64,000 bases of DNA from Akkermansiaceae bacterium (lineage in GTDB: Bacteria > Verrucomicrobiota > Verrucomicrobiia > Verrucomicrobiales > Akkermansiaceae), in assembly GCA_024233135.1 (NCBI GenBank), contig JACKPZ010000005.1, positions 165,262 to 229,261 on the forward strand, in the 5' to 3' direction. The stretch's first letter is position 1. The number at the start of each line of letters is the position of its first letter. The notes beneath the pieces are model-generated. The model did no database searches. It had not been told where the DNA came from and was given only the letters and a program-made list of their open reading frames with translations. The translations under genes and the position numbers were made by a program. Below are positions 54,231-62,346 of this stretch, one piece after another.

Positions 54231-54370
54231 GGAACCACGAAACGCGCGAAAAAGCACGAAAGGAAGGTGATCCGGCAAGATCGGTGTGATCACCCACAGG
54301 ATAAGTGTCTCTCAAGCCTCAACTCTTTCCTTTTCGTGAACTTTGGTGTCTTTCGTGGTTTCTGTTTTCC
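54231..54370. repeat. Imperfect inverted repeat with CACGAAA units
   Basis: The left arm (about 54233-54265) begins AACCACGAAACGCGCGAAA; the right arm (about 54328-54360), reversed, begins AACCACGAAAGACACCAAA. Both consist of short CACGAAA-type units. The core includes an inner inverted pair GGTGATC/GATCACC (54266-54272 and 54288-54294). Similar CACGAA spacers occur in many environmental bacteria. Confidence 0.7.
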
Positions 54371-54433
54371 TTTGTAGGCTAACTCATCCCATCCACCCAA
54401 GCTCCCGCACCTCCGCCCGAACCCCGTCCACCG

Positions 54434-54799
54434 ATGATCGACGTGATCTTCCTCATGCCCGGCAACGAGCCGCCGAACTTCACGGCGGACCTGTCCGTCG
54501 GCACCTGGGCCGGGGTGGCGACCACTCCCGCGGCCTCCGCCATCGGCGGCCGGAGCCATCTGAACCTCGAGGTGTTCGAACCGTCGCGGCTGGCGCTTGT
54601 GGATACCCTGGACAACCCGATCCGCTTCCAAGCCGACGAGGACCCCGGTCCGGTGTTTCTCGAAATCACCGTCGCCAACCAAGGCGCGGGCGTGCTCCAC
54701 GTCGAACCCGCCGGCGCCTCCACCCTGATCCTCCAACCCGGCGAACGCGCGACGGTGTCCTACCACCGCAACGCCCCCATGTCCGTCCGCAAACCCTGA
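54434..54799 (+). CDS. Small hypothetical protein
   Basis: 121 residues, not recognised. No signal peptide or membrane helix. Likely beta-rich: MIDVIFLMPGNEPPNFTADL, then FLEITVANQGAGVLHVEPAG and LILQPGERATVSYH. Codon use matches the high-GC host, unlike the NTPase gene that follows 200 bp on. Confidence 0.55.
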   Translation: MIDVIFLMPGNEPPNFTADLSVGTWAGVATTPAASAIGGRSHLNLEVFEPSRLALVDTLDNPIRFQADEDPGPVFLEITVANQGAGVLHVEPAGASTLILQPGERATVSYHRNAPMSVRKP

Positions 54800-54999
54800 C
54801 CCCGCAATCTCCATGGTTCCCCGCCTCAGCATTTCTTCTTCCCTTCGACGTTCGACCCGTCCGTCGAAGCTCATCGAGCGAAGACGGATGTTCCCCTCCG
54901 TAACGTGGGAGCGGCCGAGAGGGGGCGATGGCCGGTCGGTGATCCGCTGGATCGGGAGCAAGTCGGGAACGGTGCTGAGACATCGGTATCGGGCGCCGT

Positions 55000-57900
55000 A
55001 TGAGTGCTGAGAAGAACATGAATCGCCACCGACGAAATCTTGAAAACCAAGGACTGCCCCCGGTCAGACTGACCCCGTTCACAAGACTGGCCCGGTTCCT
55101 GAAATATAAAGTCAACACAGATGGCGATGAGGATCTACTCGAACCACTCCTCCCTGTCGCCGACAGTGAAACATACCAACGCTATTCGGACGCTTTCGAC
55201 ACGATCATCAAAAGCGACGTCACCTGCGTGGCGGTCACGGGCCCCTACGGGGCTGGTAAAACGAGTCTGATCAATGCATTCAATGAAAATCACCGGGAGC
55301 TAAAGTTCATCAGGATCTCTTTAGCGACGTTCGAGGGCGATGATGAAAAGGTGGTTTCTTCGGATCTTATCGAAAAAAGTATACTCCAGCAACTAATCTA
55401 CAGTGCTGGAAGGAAGGAACTCGAATATTCGCGATTTAAGAAAATACGGAAGCCTAGGTGGCTGCACGCTAAAGCGTTTCTACTGAGTGTCTTCGCCGTC
55501 TGCACTGGAGCCGCCTTTATTTACTGGCAGGAAGTCGAGGAATTCGTGGCTAAGGCCAACCGATGGCAAGATTTTACGATAATTGGAGCCACTTGTGCTT
55601 TCTGGTTTTTGCTATTCTTTTTGATCATCTATGGAATCCTTAAAGCGAGCGCGGGACTCTCGATCAAAAAATTCTCACTAAAAAATGCTGAAATCGAAAC
55701 AGAAAGTAGATCAAACGAGTCGGTTTTTAATAAGCATTTAGATGAAATAATATATTTCTTTCAAGAGACTCCGTGTGACATCGTAATCATCGAAGATTTG
55801 GACCGGTTCGGGAAAACAGAAATCTTCACGAAGATTCGCGAGATTAATCAGCTCGTGAATGCAAATCCAGACGTCCGACCGCGAAATAAGAAGCAAATCG
55901 TTTTCCTATTTGCGATTCGAGATGACCTCTTCCAAGGGAGGGATCGGACTAAGTTCTTCGACTTGATTATTCCGGTGATTCCTTTCGTGAGCGCCGGAAA
56001 TGCATACAGTGTGCTTCATAATAAGCTCAAGAAGGCTGGTTTGCGAGATTCACTTCAAGACAAGTTTCTGCGTCAAGTCACAGTTTACGTTACTGACAAT
56101 CGGCATCTAGTGAATCTCGTAAACGAATATTCTCTATATCGTAAGAACCTATTTGATCTACACTTAGATCCAAATAAACTTTTCGCAGTCATTCTATATA
56201 AGGTATTCTTTCCAAACGATTTCGGGAAACTCCATATGAATGAAGGTGTGCTTGCGAGTCTCGTTGGAGAGCTCCAGGAGAGAAGGAAGAAAAGACGGAA
56301 GGACTTAAAACAAGAGTTGGAAAAGATCAGCGAGGCAGAAAAGCAAGTCCAAGAAGGTGTTATTAGTTCGCGTGAAACTCTTGTGAGCGCATATGTTGGT
56401 TTCATCCAGCGGCATTACAGGGAGCCGATCCGAAGTTTCGGTGCTGTAAATTCAGGCCGACATGTGACTCCTCACGACAGCGTTGATTCCATCTTGTCAA
56501 CGTTGACGTCTAGTAAAGACATCCAGGTGACGTCTATTCGAGGCCATACACTAGGTTCCTTGAATGTGGCAGAAATGGAACGTAGCATTCATCCCGGCCT
56601 CTCTCTCAAAGAAAAGCAAAGCGCAATTGAACGTCATGCCCAACTCGAGGAAGATGGGATCTCCCAAATCCGATCTGCACTCGAGAGAAAGCTTCGTGAT
56701 GTCCGCTATTTGCCAATAAACCGCGTGTTCTCAACAGACGAAATCAAAGAGAAAGTTTCGACATTTGATCACGGCGATCTGTTTGTCTACCTGGTTGCCG
56801 AAGGGCGAATCGGAGAAGATTACGACGATTATACGTCGTATTTCCACAAAGGTGCGACTACCCGTGCAGATCGCGAATACGTCCAGCGATTCAATAAAGG
56901 AGATGAAATTGATTTTGATGAGAAAGTCGACACATCGAGCGAAATTCTCCTCATCCTTGGAGACGGGTTATTCGGTAAGCCGCAGGGCTTCAACATAACT
57001 TTAGTTGATCATGTCCTTCGAGAGGAGAGGCACTTTGATTATGATTTGGTCGGCGGGCTCAGGGCATTTCCCGAACAAGCATTCCGATTTCTCGAGGCAT
57101 ACTATTCGGACGGAGAGAACGTCCGAAAACTGCTTCAATTGCTCGTGAAAGTCTGGGATGGCTTTCTTGATGCAGTAGCGACGTGTGAGGATCCGCTTCC
57201 ACATGTAAAAGAGATCATAGAGAAGACGGAGGATGGAACCATCTTGGCGATACGGAAACCAAGCAAGTTCATCGATTTTATTGAGCAATTCAGCCCGAAG
57301 GTTTTCGATAGCGACAAACTCGCTAGCCGTCTTCCGTTGCTGGCAAAGAGTGGAGTATTGATTGAGGACATTAGTTTTCCGGTTCTTTCAGACAGTGCCC
57401 GCCATGGAGCGATCAACGCGGTGTGCGACTATGCGCTCTGGCAGATTACGCCAAATAATGTCGCCACGATTTTGGCGGCACAAGGGGTAGAGGCCCAGTT
57501 GGCTGAATCTGAGATGTTCCTACGTCTTGAAAATTCGCCAGAATCCGTTTTCAATAGGATCAAAGAAAATATAAACAGTTTTGTAGAGTTTTGTTTTCTA
57601 GCGGTGGATTCAACTGTCGCAGAATCGCAGGAAGGTGTGGAGAAAATGTTGTCCATTCCAGGGCTCAAAGATGAACTCGGAAAGCAGGTGATCGCTCGGC
57701 AAGACGCACGGATCAGGTTCTCGGAGGTCCCGAGTGACTATTGGACTGCGGTGGTCGATAAGAAGAAATATGTCATAGACTGGGATAATTTCGATTATTT
57801 GCTGGTCGAAAGAGAGAATTTCGCCGAGCTTAAGCCGGTCTTTGGAGACGGCGACGTTATTTCCAAGTTGGCAAAGAATCGAAAGAGAATTCGGCACGAG

Positions 57901-58602
57901 TTGTTTGAATTGCTCATCGATTTTCAGGAGATGTCCTTGAGGGATTACAAAAAGATTGTCACTCCTGACCTTGGGGTTATCTCCGATTTTCCCATGGGAA
58001 TCGATGATGAAAAGAAACTCCATTTGATCCGTTCCGGAATGATCGAGTTGAGCGAGACTGGATGGAACTGGCTGGAGGGAAAGCCCGCGCTGCGAGTGGC
58101 GCTTGTCGAGTCGCGGCTTACTGCCATTGAGGAAATTGAAGATTGGATGCTTGAGGAGGAAGAAATCTCTGGGTTGCTGAAATCAAGTATTCCTGAAACC
58201 GTGAAAACAAGGTTACTCATTAATGCTGGAACAATTGAATGCGGCGAAGATGATATTTTGAGGACAGAGATTGCAAAAATTTTAGCCAATGCGGACACGG
58301 AGATTGGTGACTTTGACGAGAACTTTGTAGAGGGTATAATTGGCGCCGCGCCGATGGAAATTGCAACAAAGCTACTCATTCGGATAATGCCGAGTTGGGA
58401 GGAATCGCGGGTGATGCGTAATTTGGAAGCAATCGGTTCTCCGTATGACGAAATTGCCGAATATGGTAAGAGACCAATGATTTCTGACAGTGGAATTAAT
58501 GTCGCGCTTGCGGAGGCACTACAGAGAACGAACATTATCTCCAGCTTCAAGAAGGAGGATAACGGCATACGAATCATCACGAAGAGAGGGCCTGGTAGCT
58601 AA
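55000..58602 (+). CDS. KAP/YobI-like P-loop NTPase with two inserted membrane helices
   Basis: 1200 residues. Walker A GPYGAGKTS at 81-89, Walker B IVIIEDLDRFG at about 261-271, sensor-like FLFAIRDDLF at 302-311. Two membrane helices (about 158-176 and 193-215) are inserted inside the NTPase domain, the hallmark of KAP-type NTPases; the motifs resemble YobI-like proteins. The C-terminal 800 residues are an unrecognised, mostly helical region. Base composition is clearly lower in GC than all neighbours, indicating transfer. KAP/YobI relatives occur in defence islands; an anti-phage or anti-plasmid role is inference. Confidence 0.85.
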   Translation: MSAEKNMNRHRRNLENQGLPPVRLTPFTRLARFLKYKVNTDGDEDLLEPLLPVADSETYQRYSDAFDTIIKSDVTCVAVTGPYGAGKTSLINAFNENHRELKFIRISLATFEGDDEKVVSSDLIEKSILQQLIYSAGRKELEYSRFKKIRKPRWLHAKAFLLSVFAVCTGAAFIYWQEVEEFVAKANRWQDFTIIGATCAFWFLLFFLIIYGILKASAGLSIKKFSLKNAEIETESRSNESVFNKHLDEIIYFFQETPCDIVIIEDLDRFGKTEIFTKIREINQLVNANPDVRPRNKKQIVFLFAIRDDLFQGRDRTKFFDLIIPVIPFVSAGNAYSVLHNKLKKAGLRDSLQDKFLRQVTVYVTDNRHLVNLVNEYSLYRKNLFDLHLDPNKLFAVILYKVFFPNDFGKLHMNEGVLASLVGELQERRKKRRKDLKQELEKISEAEKQVQEGVISSRETLVSAYVGFIQRHYREPIRSFGAVNSGRHVTPHDSVDSILSTLTSSKDIQVTSIRGHTLGSLNVAEMERSIHPGLSLKEKQSAIERHAQLEEDGISQIRSALERKLRDVRYLPINRVFSTDEIKEKVSTFDHGDLFVYLVAEGRIGEDYDDYTSYFHKGATTRADREYVQRFNKGDEIDFDEKVDTSSEILLILGDGLFGKPQGFNITLVDHVLREERHFDYDLVGGLRAFPEQAFRFLEAYYSDGENVRKLLQLLVKVWDGFLDAVATCEDPLPHVKEIIEKTEDGTILAIRKPSKFIDFIEQFSPKVFDSDKLASRLPLLAKSGVLIEDISFPVLSDSARHGAINAVCDYALWQITPNNVATILAAQGVEAQLAESEMFLRLENSPESVFNRIKENINSFVEFCFLAVDSTVAESQEGVEKMLSIPGLKDELGKQVIARQDARIRFSEVPSDYWTAVVDKKKYVIDWDNFDYLLVERENFAELKPVFGDGDVISKLAKNRKRIRHELFELLIDFQEMSLRDYKKIVTPDLGVISDFPMGIDDEKKLHLIRSGMIELSETGWNWLEGKPALRVALVESRLTAIEEIEDWMLEEEEISGLLKSSIPETVKTRLLINAGTIECGEDDILRTEIAKILANADTEIGDFDENFVEGIIGAAPMEIATKLLIRIMPSWEESRVMRNLEAIGSPYDEIAEYGKRPMISDSGINVALAEALQRTNIISSFKKEDNGIRIITKRGPGS

Positions 58603-58864
58603 TGACAAGCGCCCGAAAGTCTCGTTTTGAAATGAATGGGGTCAGGCCTCGCGGATTCACATGACCGGGGTCGGTCCTTGGATCTCAAGATTTCTCACCG
58701 AGCCAGCGTCTCCAGTACCGCGTTAGGATTGGACGCTCCAAGTCTGTCGCGCAACCGGGGACGCCGACAAAGCCCTTGGCCTGGTGGATGGTGGAGAGGG
58801 GGACTCTTGGGTGGTGAATCTGAAGGATTGCCGACCGAGGGCTGTGGAACTAGAATCTCGACGC
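58603..58864. other. Spacer with a repeat motif and a helicase-like remnant
   Basis: 262 bp between the NTPase gene and the antitoxin. It holds GGGGTCAG (58638-58645) and GACCGGGG (58663-58670), also seen inverted at the NTPase gene start. A 27-bp segment at 58777-58803 is almost identical to part of the helicase gene near 59707-59733. No intact gene is seen. Confidence 0.5.
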
Positions 58865-59089
58865 ATGGAAGCCGTGATCATTGAGAAAGAAGCGCTGCAA
58901 TTGCCCGACATCGAGCGGGCGGTTTTGGCGGACCGGCTGCTGGCAAGCCTATCCCACACGCCCGCTGAATTGGAAGATGCGTGGATCCGGGAGGCGGAGA
59001 GCCGCTTGGCTGGTTTCCGTAAAGGGGAGATCGAAGCGGTTTCGGGGCCTGATGCGATGGCTGAGCTTCGCAAGAGGTTTCCGCGATGA
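58865..59089 (+). CDS. Putative addiction-module antitoxin
   Basis: 74 residues from ATG 58865. ALQLPDIERAVLADRLLASL followed by LEDAWIREAESRLAGFRKGEIEAVSGPDAM is the pattern of the unstable antitoxin family PF09720/TIGR02574 (named from memory). It overlaps the toxin start by 4 bp (ATGA), giving coupled synthesis of the pair. Confidence 0.88.
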   Translation: MEAVIIEKEALQLPDIERAVLADRLLASLSHTPAELEDAWIREAESRLAGFRKGEIEAVSGPDAMAELRKRFPR

Positions 59090-59379
59090 CCTATCGTTTC
59101 CTCACGCCGGCGCTCGCGGAGATCCGCGAAGCGGCGGAGTTTTATGAAGATCGGGTTTCCGGGTTGGGGGCGGATTTTCTGGATGAAGTGGATGCCGCGA
59201 TTGACCGAATGCTACATTTTCCGGAAGCATGGGGAAGGCTTGGCGAGGAGTTCCGGAAGTGCCAGCTGCGGAGGTTTCCGTATTCGATCATCTATTCCGT
59301 CCAATTGGATCGGGAGGTCGTCATCGTCTCAGTGTTTCACCAGAGCCGGGAGCCGCGGTCGTGGCGGGAGAATTTGTGA
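59086..59379 (+). CDS. RelE/ParE-family toxin
   Basis: 97 residues. YRFLTPALAEIREAAEFYED, DAAIDRMLHFPEAWGRL and RRFPYSIIYSVQLDREVVIVSVFHQSREPRSW match the RelE/ParE superfamily, here paired with the antitoxin just upstream. RelE-type members cleave mRNA on the ribosome while ParE-type inhibit gyrase; which applies is not decidable. It lies between the NTPase gene and the helicase. Confidence 0.9.
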   Translation: MTYRFLTPALAEIREAAEFYEDRVSGLGADFLDEVDAAIDRMLHFPEAWGRLGEEFRKCQLRRFPYSIIYSVQLDREVVIVSVFHQSREPRSWRENL

Positions 59380-59411
59380 AACCAGCGACGGTCATAGACC
59401 GCCGCTACAGT

Positions 59412-61454
59412 TCAGAACGGAATGTCGTCACCCCACGGATTGTCGTTTCCGACGTTCCACTCTTCGACGAGGTCCTGGGGGAAGTCGTCGAGGAATTGGG
59501 AGGGCTTGCAGATGACGTCGCCGGTGTAGGATTTCGGGTTCATCATCGGGTAGGTGAGGTAGAGTTCGTCCTTCGCCCTCGTCAGGGCGACGTAGAACAG
59601 GCGGCGTTCTTCTTCGAGCATGTCCTGGTCGTCGGCGTCGAGGATGCGGCCGTTGGGGAACTGGCCGTCAACGAGCCAGATGAGGAAGACGGCTTTCCAT
59701 TCGAGGCCCTTGGCCTGGTGGATGGAGGAGAGGGTGACTTTTTCGTCGTCGGGCTCGGATCGATCGCCGGTGGGTTCGCCGTCGACGGAGGACATGAGAG
59801 AGAGCTGTTGGAGGAGCTCGAGGATGTCGGTGAAATTGCCGGCGTATTCGGAGAGTTGTTCGAGGTCGGAGCGGCGGGAGTCGGAGTTGTCGAAGGTGGC
59901 GCGGAGGTAGTCGTCATAGACGCCTTCGAGCACGCTGAAGATCATGTCGGAGGGGGCGGCGAACTGGCCGTCGGGCGTGAGTTCGTCGAGCGTGTAGCAG
60001 AGTTGCTCCCAGTGTTTCTCGGCCTTTTTGGGGACCTTGAATTTGAGGAAGAGGTCGGACCACTTGGGAGGCGGTTCCGGGTTTCCGGCGAAGCCGGTTT
60101 TGATCCATGCGTTCCACAGTTTCGCGGCGGAGCCGGGTCCGATGCCGGGGAGCAATGACACCATGCGGAGGAAGGAGACCTCGTCGCGGCGGTTGACGAC
60201 GAAGCGGAGGAAGGCGGCGACGTCCTTGATGTGGGCTTGCTCGAAGAAGCGCAGGCCGCTGGTGATGGAGAACGGGATGCCGCGCGAGGTGAGCTCCATC
60301 TGGATTTCCAGGCTCTGGAAGTGGGCGCGGTAGAGCACGGCCATTTCCTCGAGCGGGATGCCCTCGTCGCGGAGTTCGAGCATCCGCTGGGCGACGAAGG
60401 CGGCCTGGGTGTTCGGCTCGGGGAGCGGGACGAGCGCGGGTTTCACGCCGAGGGCTTCGCGGGACGAGCGTAGGTCTTTCTCGAAGCGGCCGGTGTTGGC
60501 GCGGATGGCGGCGTTCGAGAGATCGAGGATCTCGGGCACGCTGCGGTAGTTCGTCTCGATGGTGTGGACGACGGCGCCGGGATAGCGTTTCGGGAAACCG
60601 AGGATGAGCGACATGTCGGCGCCGCGCCACGAGTAGATCGACTGGGCGTCGTCGCCGACGCACATCAGGCTGTTCGAGTCGCCGGCGAGCAGGTCGATGA
60701 GGCGGCCCTGGACCTGGTTGGTGTCCTGATACTCGTCGACGAGGATGTGGGAGAACCGCTGGCGGTAGAGGTCGAGCAGGTCGGGGTGGTCCTCGAAAAG
60801 GCGGACGGTGAGGACCAGCAGGTCGTCGAAGTCCATCGAGTTGGTGTCGAGTTTCTTGGCGATGTAGCCGTCGCGGACTTTTTCGATCTGCTCGGACCAG
60901 TCGTAGAAGTGGTCGTAGCGGTCGGCGATGATCTCCTCGAGGGTGGAGCCGGTGTTTTCGACCAGCGAGTAGATCGAGGCGAGGACCTCGGGTTTCGGGA
61001 AGCGGCGTTGTTTCGTATCGATCTCACAATCGGCGATGACCGCCTTGAGCAGCGACTTCTGGTCGTCGCGGTCGAGGATCGAGAACGAGCGGGTGAAGCC
61101 GATTTCCTCGGCGTGGCGGCGGAGGATGCGGCTGCCGATCGAGTGGAAGGTGCCGGCCCACAGCGCGGAGGTGTCGTGCGGCGTGAGGTCGCGCACCCGC
61201 TCGGTCATTTCGCGCGCCGCCTTGTTGGTGAAGGTGAGGAGCAGGATCTGGCGGGGATCGACGCCATGGTCGAGCAGCCACGAGACGCGGTAGGTGAGCG
61301 TGCGGGTTTTCCCGGAGCCGGCGCCGGCGATCACCAGCGCGCGTCCCGGCGGCGACGAGACGGCGGCGTATTGCTCGGCATTGAGCGCCGCCACGTAGTC
61401 GATGCCGCTGGCATGCGACGGGGTGTGGCGGTGGATGGTGTAGTTGCGGGCCAT
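59412..61454 (-). CDS. UvrD/Rep-family ATP-dependent DNA helicase
   Basis: 680 residues from ATG 61454. Superfamily 1A helicase motifs: AGAGSGKTRTL (43-53), LLTFTNKAAREMTERV, LVDEYQDTNQVQ, VGDDAQSIYSWRGA, IETNYRS and LSSIHQAKGLEWKAVFLI, and a late VALTRAKDELYL. Such enzymes unwind DNA in repair and replication restart. Shorter than E. coli UvrD (720) and closer to Rep/PcrA. Converges on the toxin gene. Confidence 0.93.
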   Translation of the reverse strand: MARNYTIHRHTPSHASGIDYVAALNAEQYAAVSSPPGRALVIAGAGSGKTRTLTYRVSWLLDHGVDPRQILLLTFTNKAAREMTERVRDLTPHDTSALWAGTFHSIGSRILRRHAEEIGFTRSFSILDRDDQKSLLKAVIADCEIDTKQRRFPKPEVLASIYSLVENTGSTLEEIIADRYDHFYDWSEQIEKVRDGYIAKKLDTNSMDFDDLLVLTVRLFEDHPDLLDLYRQRFSHILVDEYQDTNQVQGRLIDLLAGDSNSLMCVGDDAQSIYSWRGADMSLILGFPKRYPGAVVHTIETNYRSVPEILDLSNAAIRANTGRFEKDLRSSREALGVKPALVPLPEPNTQAAFVAQRMLELRDEGIPLEEMAVLYRAHFQSLEIQMELTSRGIPFSITSGLRFFEQAHIKDVAAFLRFVVNRRDEVSFLRMVSLLPGIGPGSAAKLWNAWIKTGFAGNPEPPPKWSDLFLKFKVPKKAEKHWEQLCYTLDELTPDGQFAAPSDMIFSVLEGVYDDYLRATFDNSDSRRSDLEQLSEYAGNFTDILELLQQLSLMSSVDGEPTGDRSEPDDEKVTLSSIHQAKGLEWKAVFLIWLVDGQFPNGRILDADDQDMLEEERRLFYVALTRAKDELYLTYPMMNPKSYTGDVICKPSQFLDDFPQDLVEEWNVGNDNPWGDDIPF

Positions 61455-61486
61455 GCGCGGAGGGAGCGTGGCGCAGGGAGGGGGGA

Positions 61487-61503
61487 GTGCCAAGTGATCA
61501 GTG
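61487..61503. repeat. Left arm of a 17-bp inverted repeat flanking a two-gene unit
   Basis: GTGCCAAGTGATCAGTG is the exact reverse complement of 62315-62331. Further GTGATCA heptamers follow at 61567-61580. The arms enclose the two genes at 61636-62228. Confidence 0.75.
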
Positions 61504-61635
61504 AGCGGTGGAAGAAGAGCGGAAGCGGGAAAGTGCCGGGTGGAGGCCGCTGCGCGGCAGTGCCGGGTGATCAGTGATCAGTGGAAGGAATTCGGGAGAC
61601 TTGCGGAGCGGAGGGTGAAGGCGTAGGGTTCTTGT

Positions 61636-61842
61636 ATGGCGGGAAGTGAGATCGAGAAGGGTTCTGATGTTTCGTTTCAAAACAATCCTCTGGCGCAGGC
61701 GATCTTGCGGGAGGGATTGGCGATTCAGAACAGGTTTTCTGCTGAACCGGTGTATGCGAAAACCGGGAAGGGTTATCTGAAGAGTGTGGGGGTTGAGGAA
61801 ATGGCCGAAGCGAAGCGGAAAGCGGAGGACGAGGAGCGGTGA
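61636..61842 (+). CDS. Small hypothetical protein, first gene of a pair
   Basis: 68 residues, hydrophilic, no family recognised (FQNNPLAQAILREGLAIQNR, ending EEMAEAKRKAEDEER). It overlaps the next gene by 4 bp (GTGA), so the two are co-translated. Size and arrangement could suit an antitoxin or regulator, but there is no sequence evidence. Confidence 0.55.
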   Translation: MAGSEIEKGSDVSFQNNPLAQAILREGLAIQNRFSAEPVYAKTGKGYLKSVGVEEMAEAKRKAEDEER

Positions 61843-62228
61843 GAACGAAAGCGTGGCTGGCCGATGTTCCTTGGGACATGGTTGTCTGGCAGAACCGGCA
61901 ACTCTGTGACGCGAAGCACGCCCATCATGGCCCGACCTCGGACGGCTATCAGGAGTGTCGCGAGCTTTGGGAGGAGAACCGGCTGAAAGAGATGGCGATC
62001 GAAGAAATGGTGGAACTTTGCCGAAAGTGTCACCGGTTGGCTCCATTCACCAATTTCAATGGAAACACTTTCTCCGCCATCGCAAGGGCGTTGCTTGACG
62101 GTCTGCAACTTTCCGCGCAGTCCGCGGCATTCGCCCGCAGCCTCGCCGGTCACATCGTGGCGGGGGTGGCTTCGGAGGAGGAGGTCGAGGCGTTCCGCAG
62201 GTTCTGCGAAGGATTGGACGGTTGTTGA
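61839..62228 (+). CDS. Hypothetical protein with Cys/His clusters
   Basis: 129 residues, GTG start at 61839. A cluster QLCDAKHAHHGPTS and ELCRKCHRLAPFTNFNG suggests metal binding (Cys, His, CxxCH), though a CxxCH could also be coincidental. The C-terminal half is helical (AIARALLDGLQLSAQSAAFA). No signal peptide, so not an exported cytochrome. Unknown function. Confidence 0.6.
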   Translation: MRTKAWLADVPWDMVVWQNRQLCDAKHAHHGPTSDGYQECRELWEENRLKEMAIEEMVELCRKCHRLAPFTNFNGNTFSAIARALLDGLQLSAQSAAFARSLAGHIVAGVASEEEVEAFRRFCEGLDGC

Positions 62229-62301
62229 GGGAGAAGAGCCGGGTGGGCAGTGGAAGAAGGGCGGATGGGGGGGCGGTGAACCTCGAATTCATCCGCCCGG
62301 C

Positions 62302-62331
62302 ACTGATCACTGTCCACTGATCACTTGGCAC
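62302..62331. repeat. Heptamers and right arm of the 17-bp inverted repeat
   Basis: Units ACTGATC, ACTGTCC, ACTGATC and ACTTGGC run from 62302 to 62329. The final CACTGATCACTTGGCAC (62315-62331) pairs exactly with 61487-61503. Confidence 0.75.
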
Positions 62332-62346
62332 AGCCGCGAAGCGGCC

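Larger units (their letters stand above)
53992..54433. other. Repeat-rich intergenic region
   Basis: 442 bp without a convincing gene. It contains a long perfect inverted repeat at 54022-54141, a short heptamer pair (CTCTGAA, TTCTGAA at 54214-54227), and a second, imperfect inverted repeat at 54231-54370. Small reading frames across it have no protein-like composition. Confidence 0.7.

Noticed and set aside
54343..54903. Frame of 186 codons over the repeat region and the hypothetical at 54434
   Set aside because: It overlaps the better-supported frame 54434-54799 and starts in a repeat; Arg/Ser/Pro-rich composition suggests a shadow.
61839..62228. Cytochrome c-type reading of CxxCH in the hypothetical protein
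   Set aside because: The protein has no signal peptide, and the single CRKCH lies next to other Cys/His residues more in line with metal binding.
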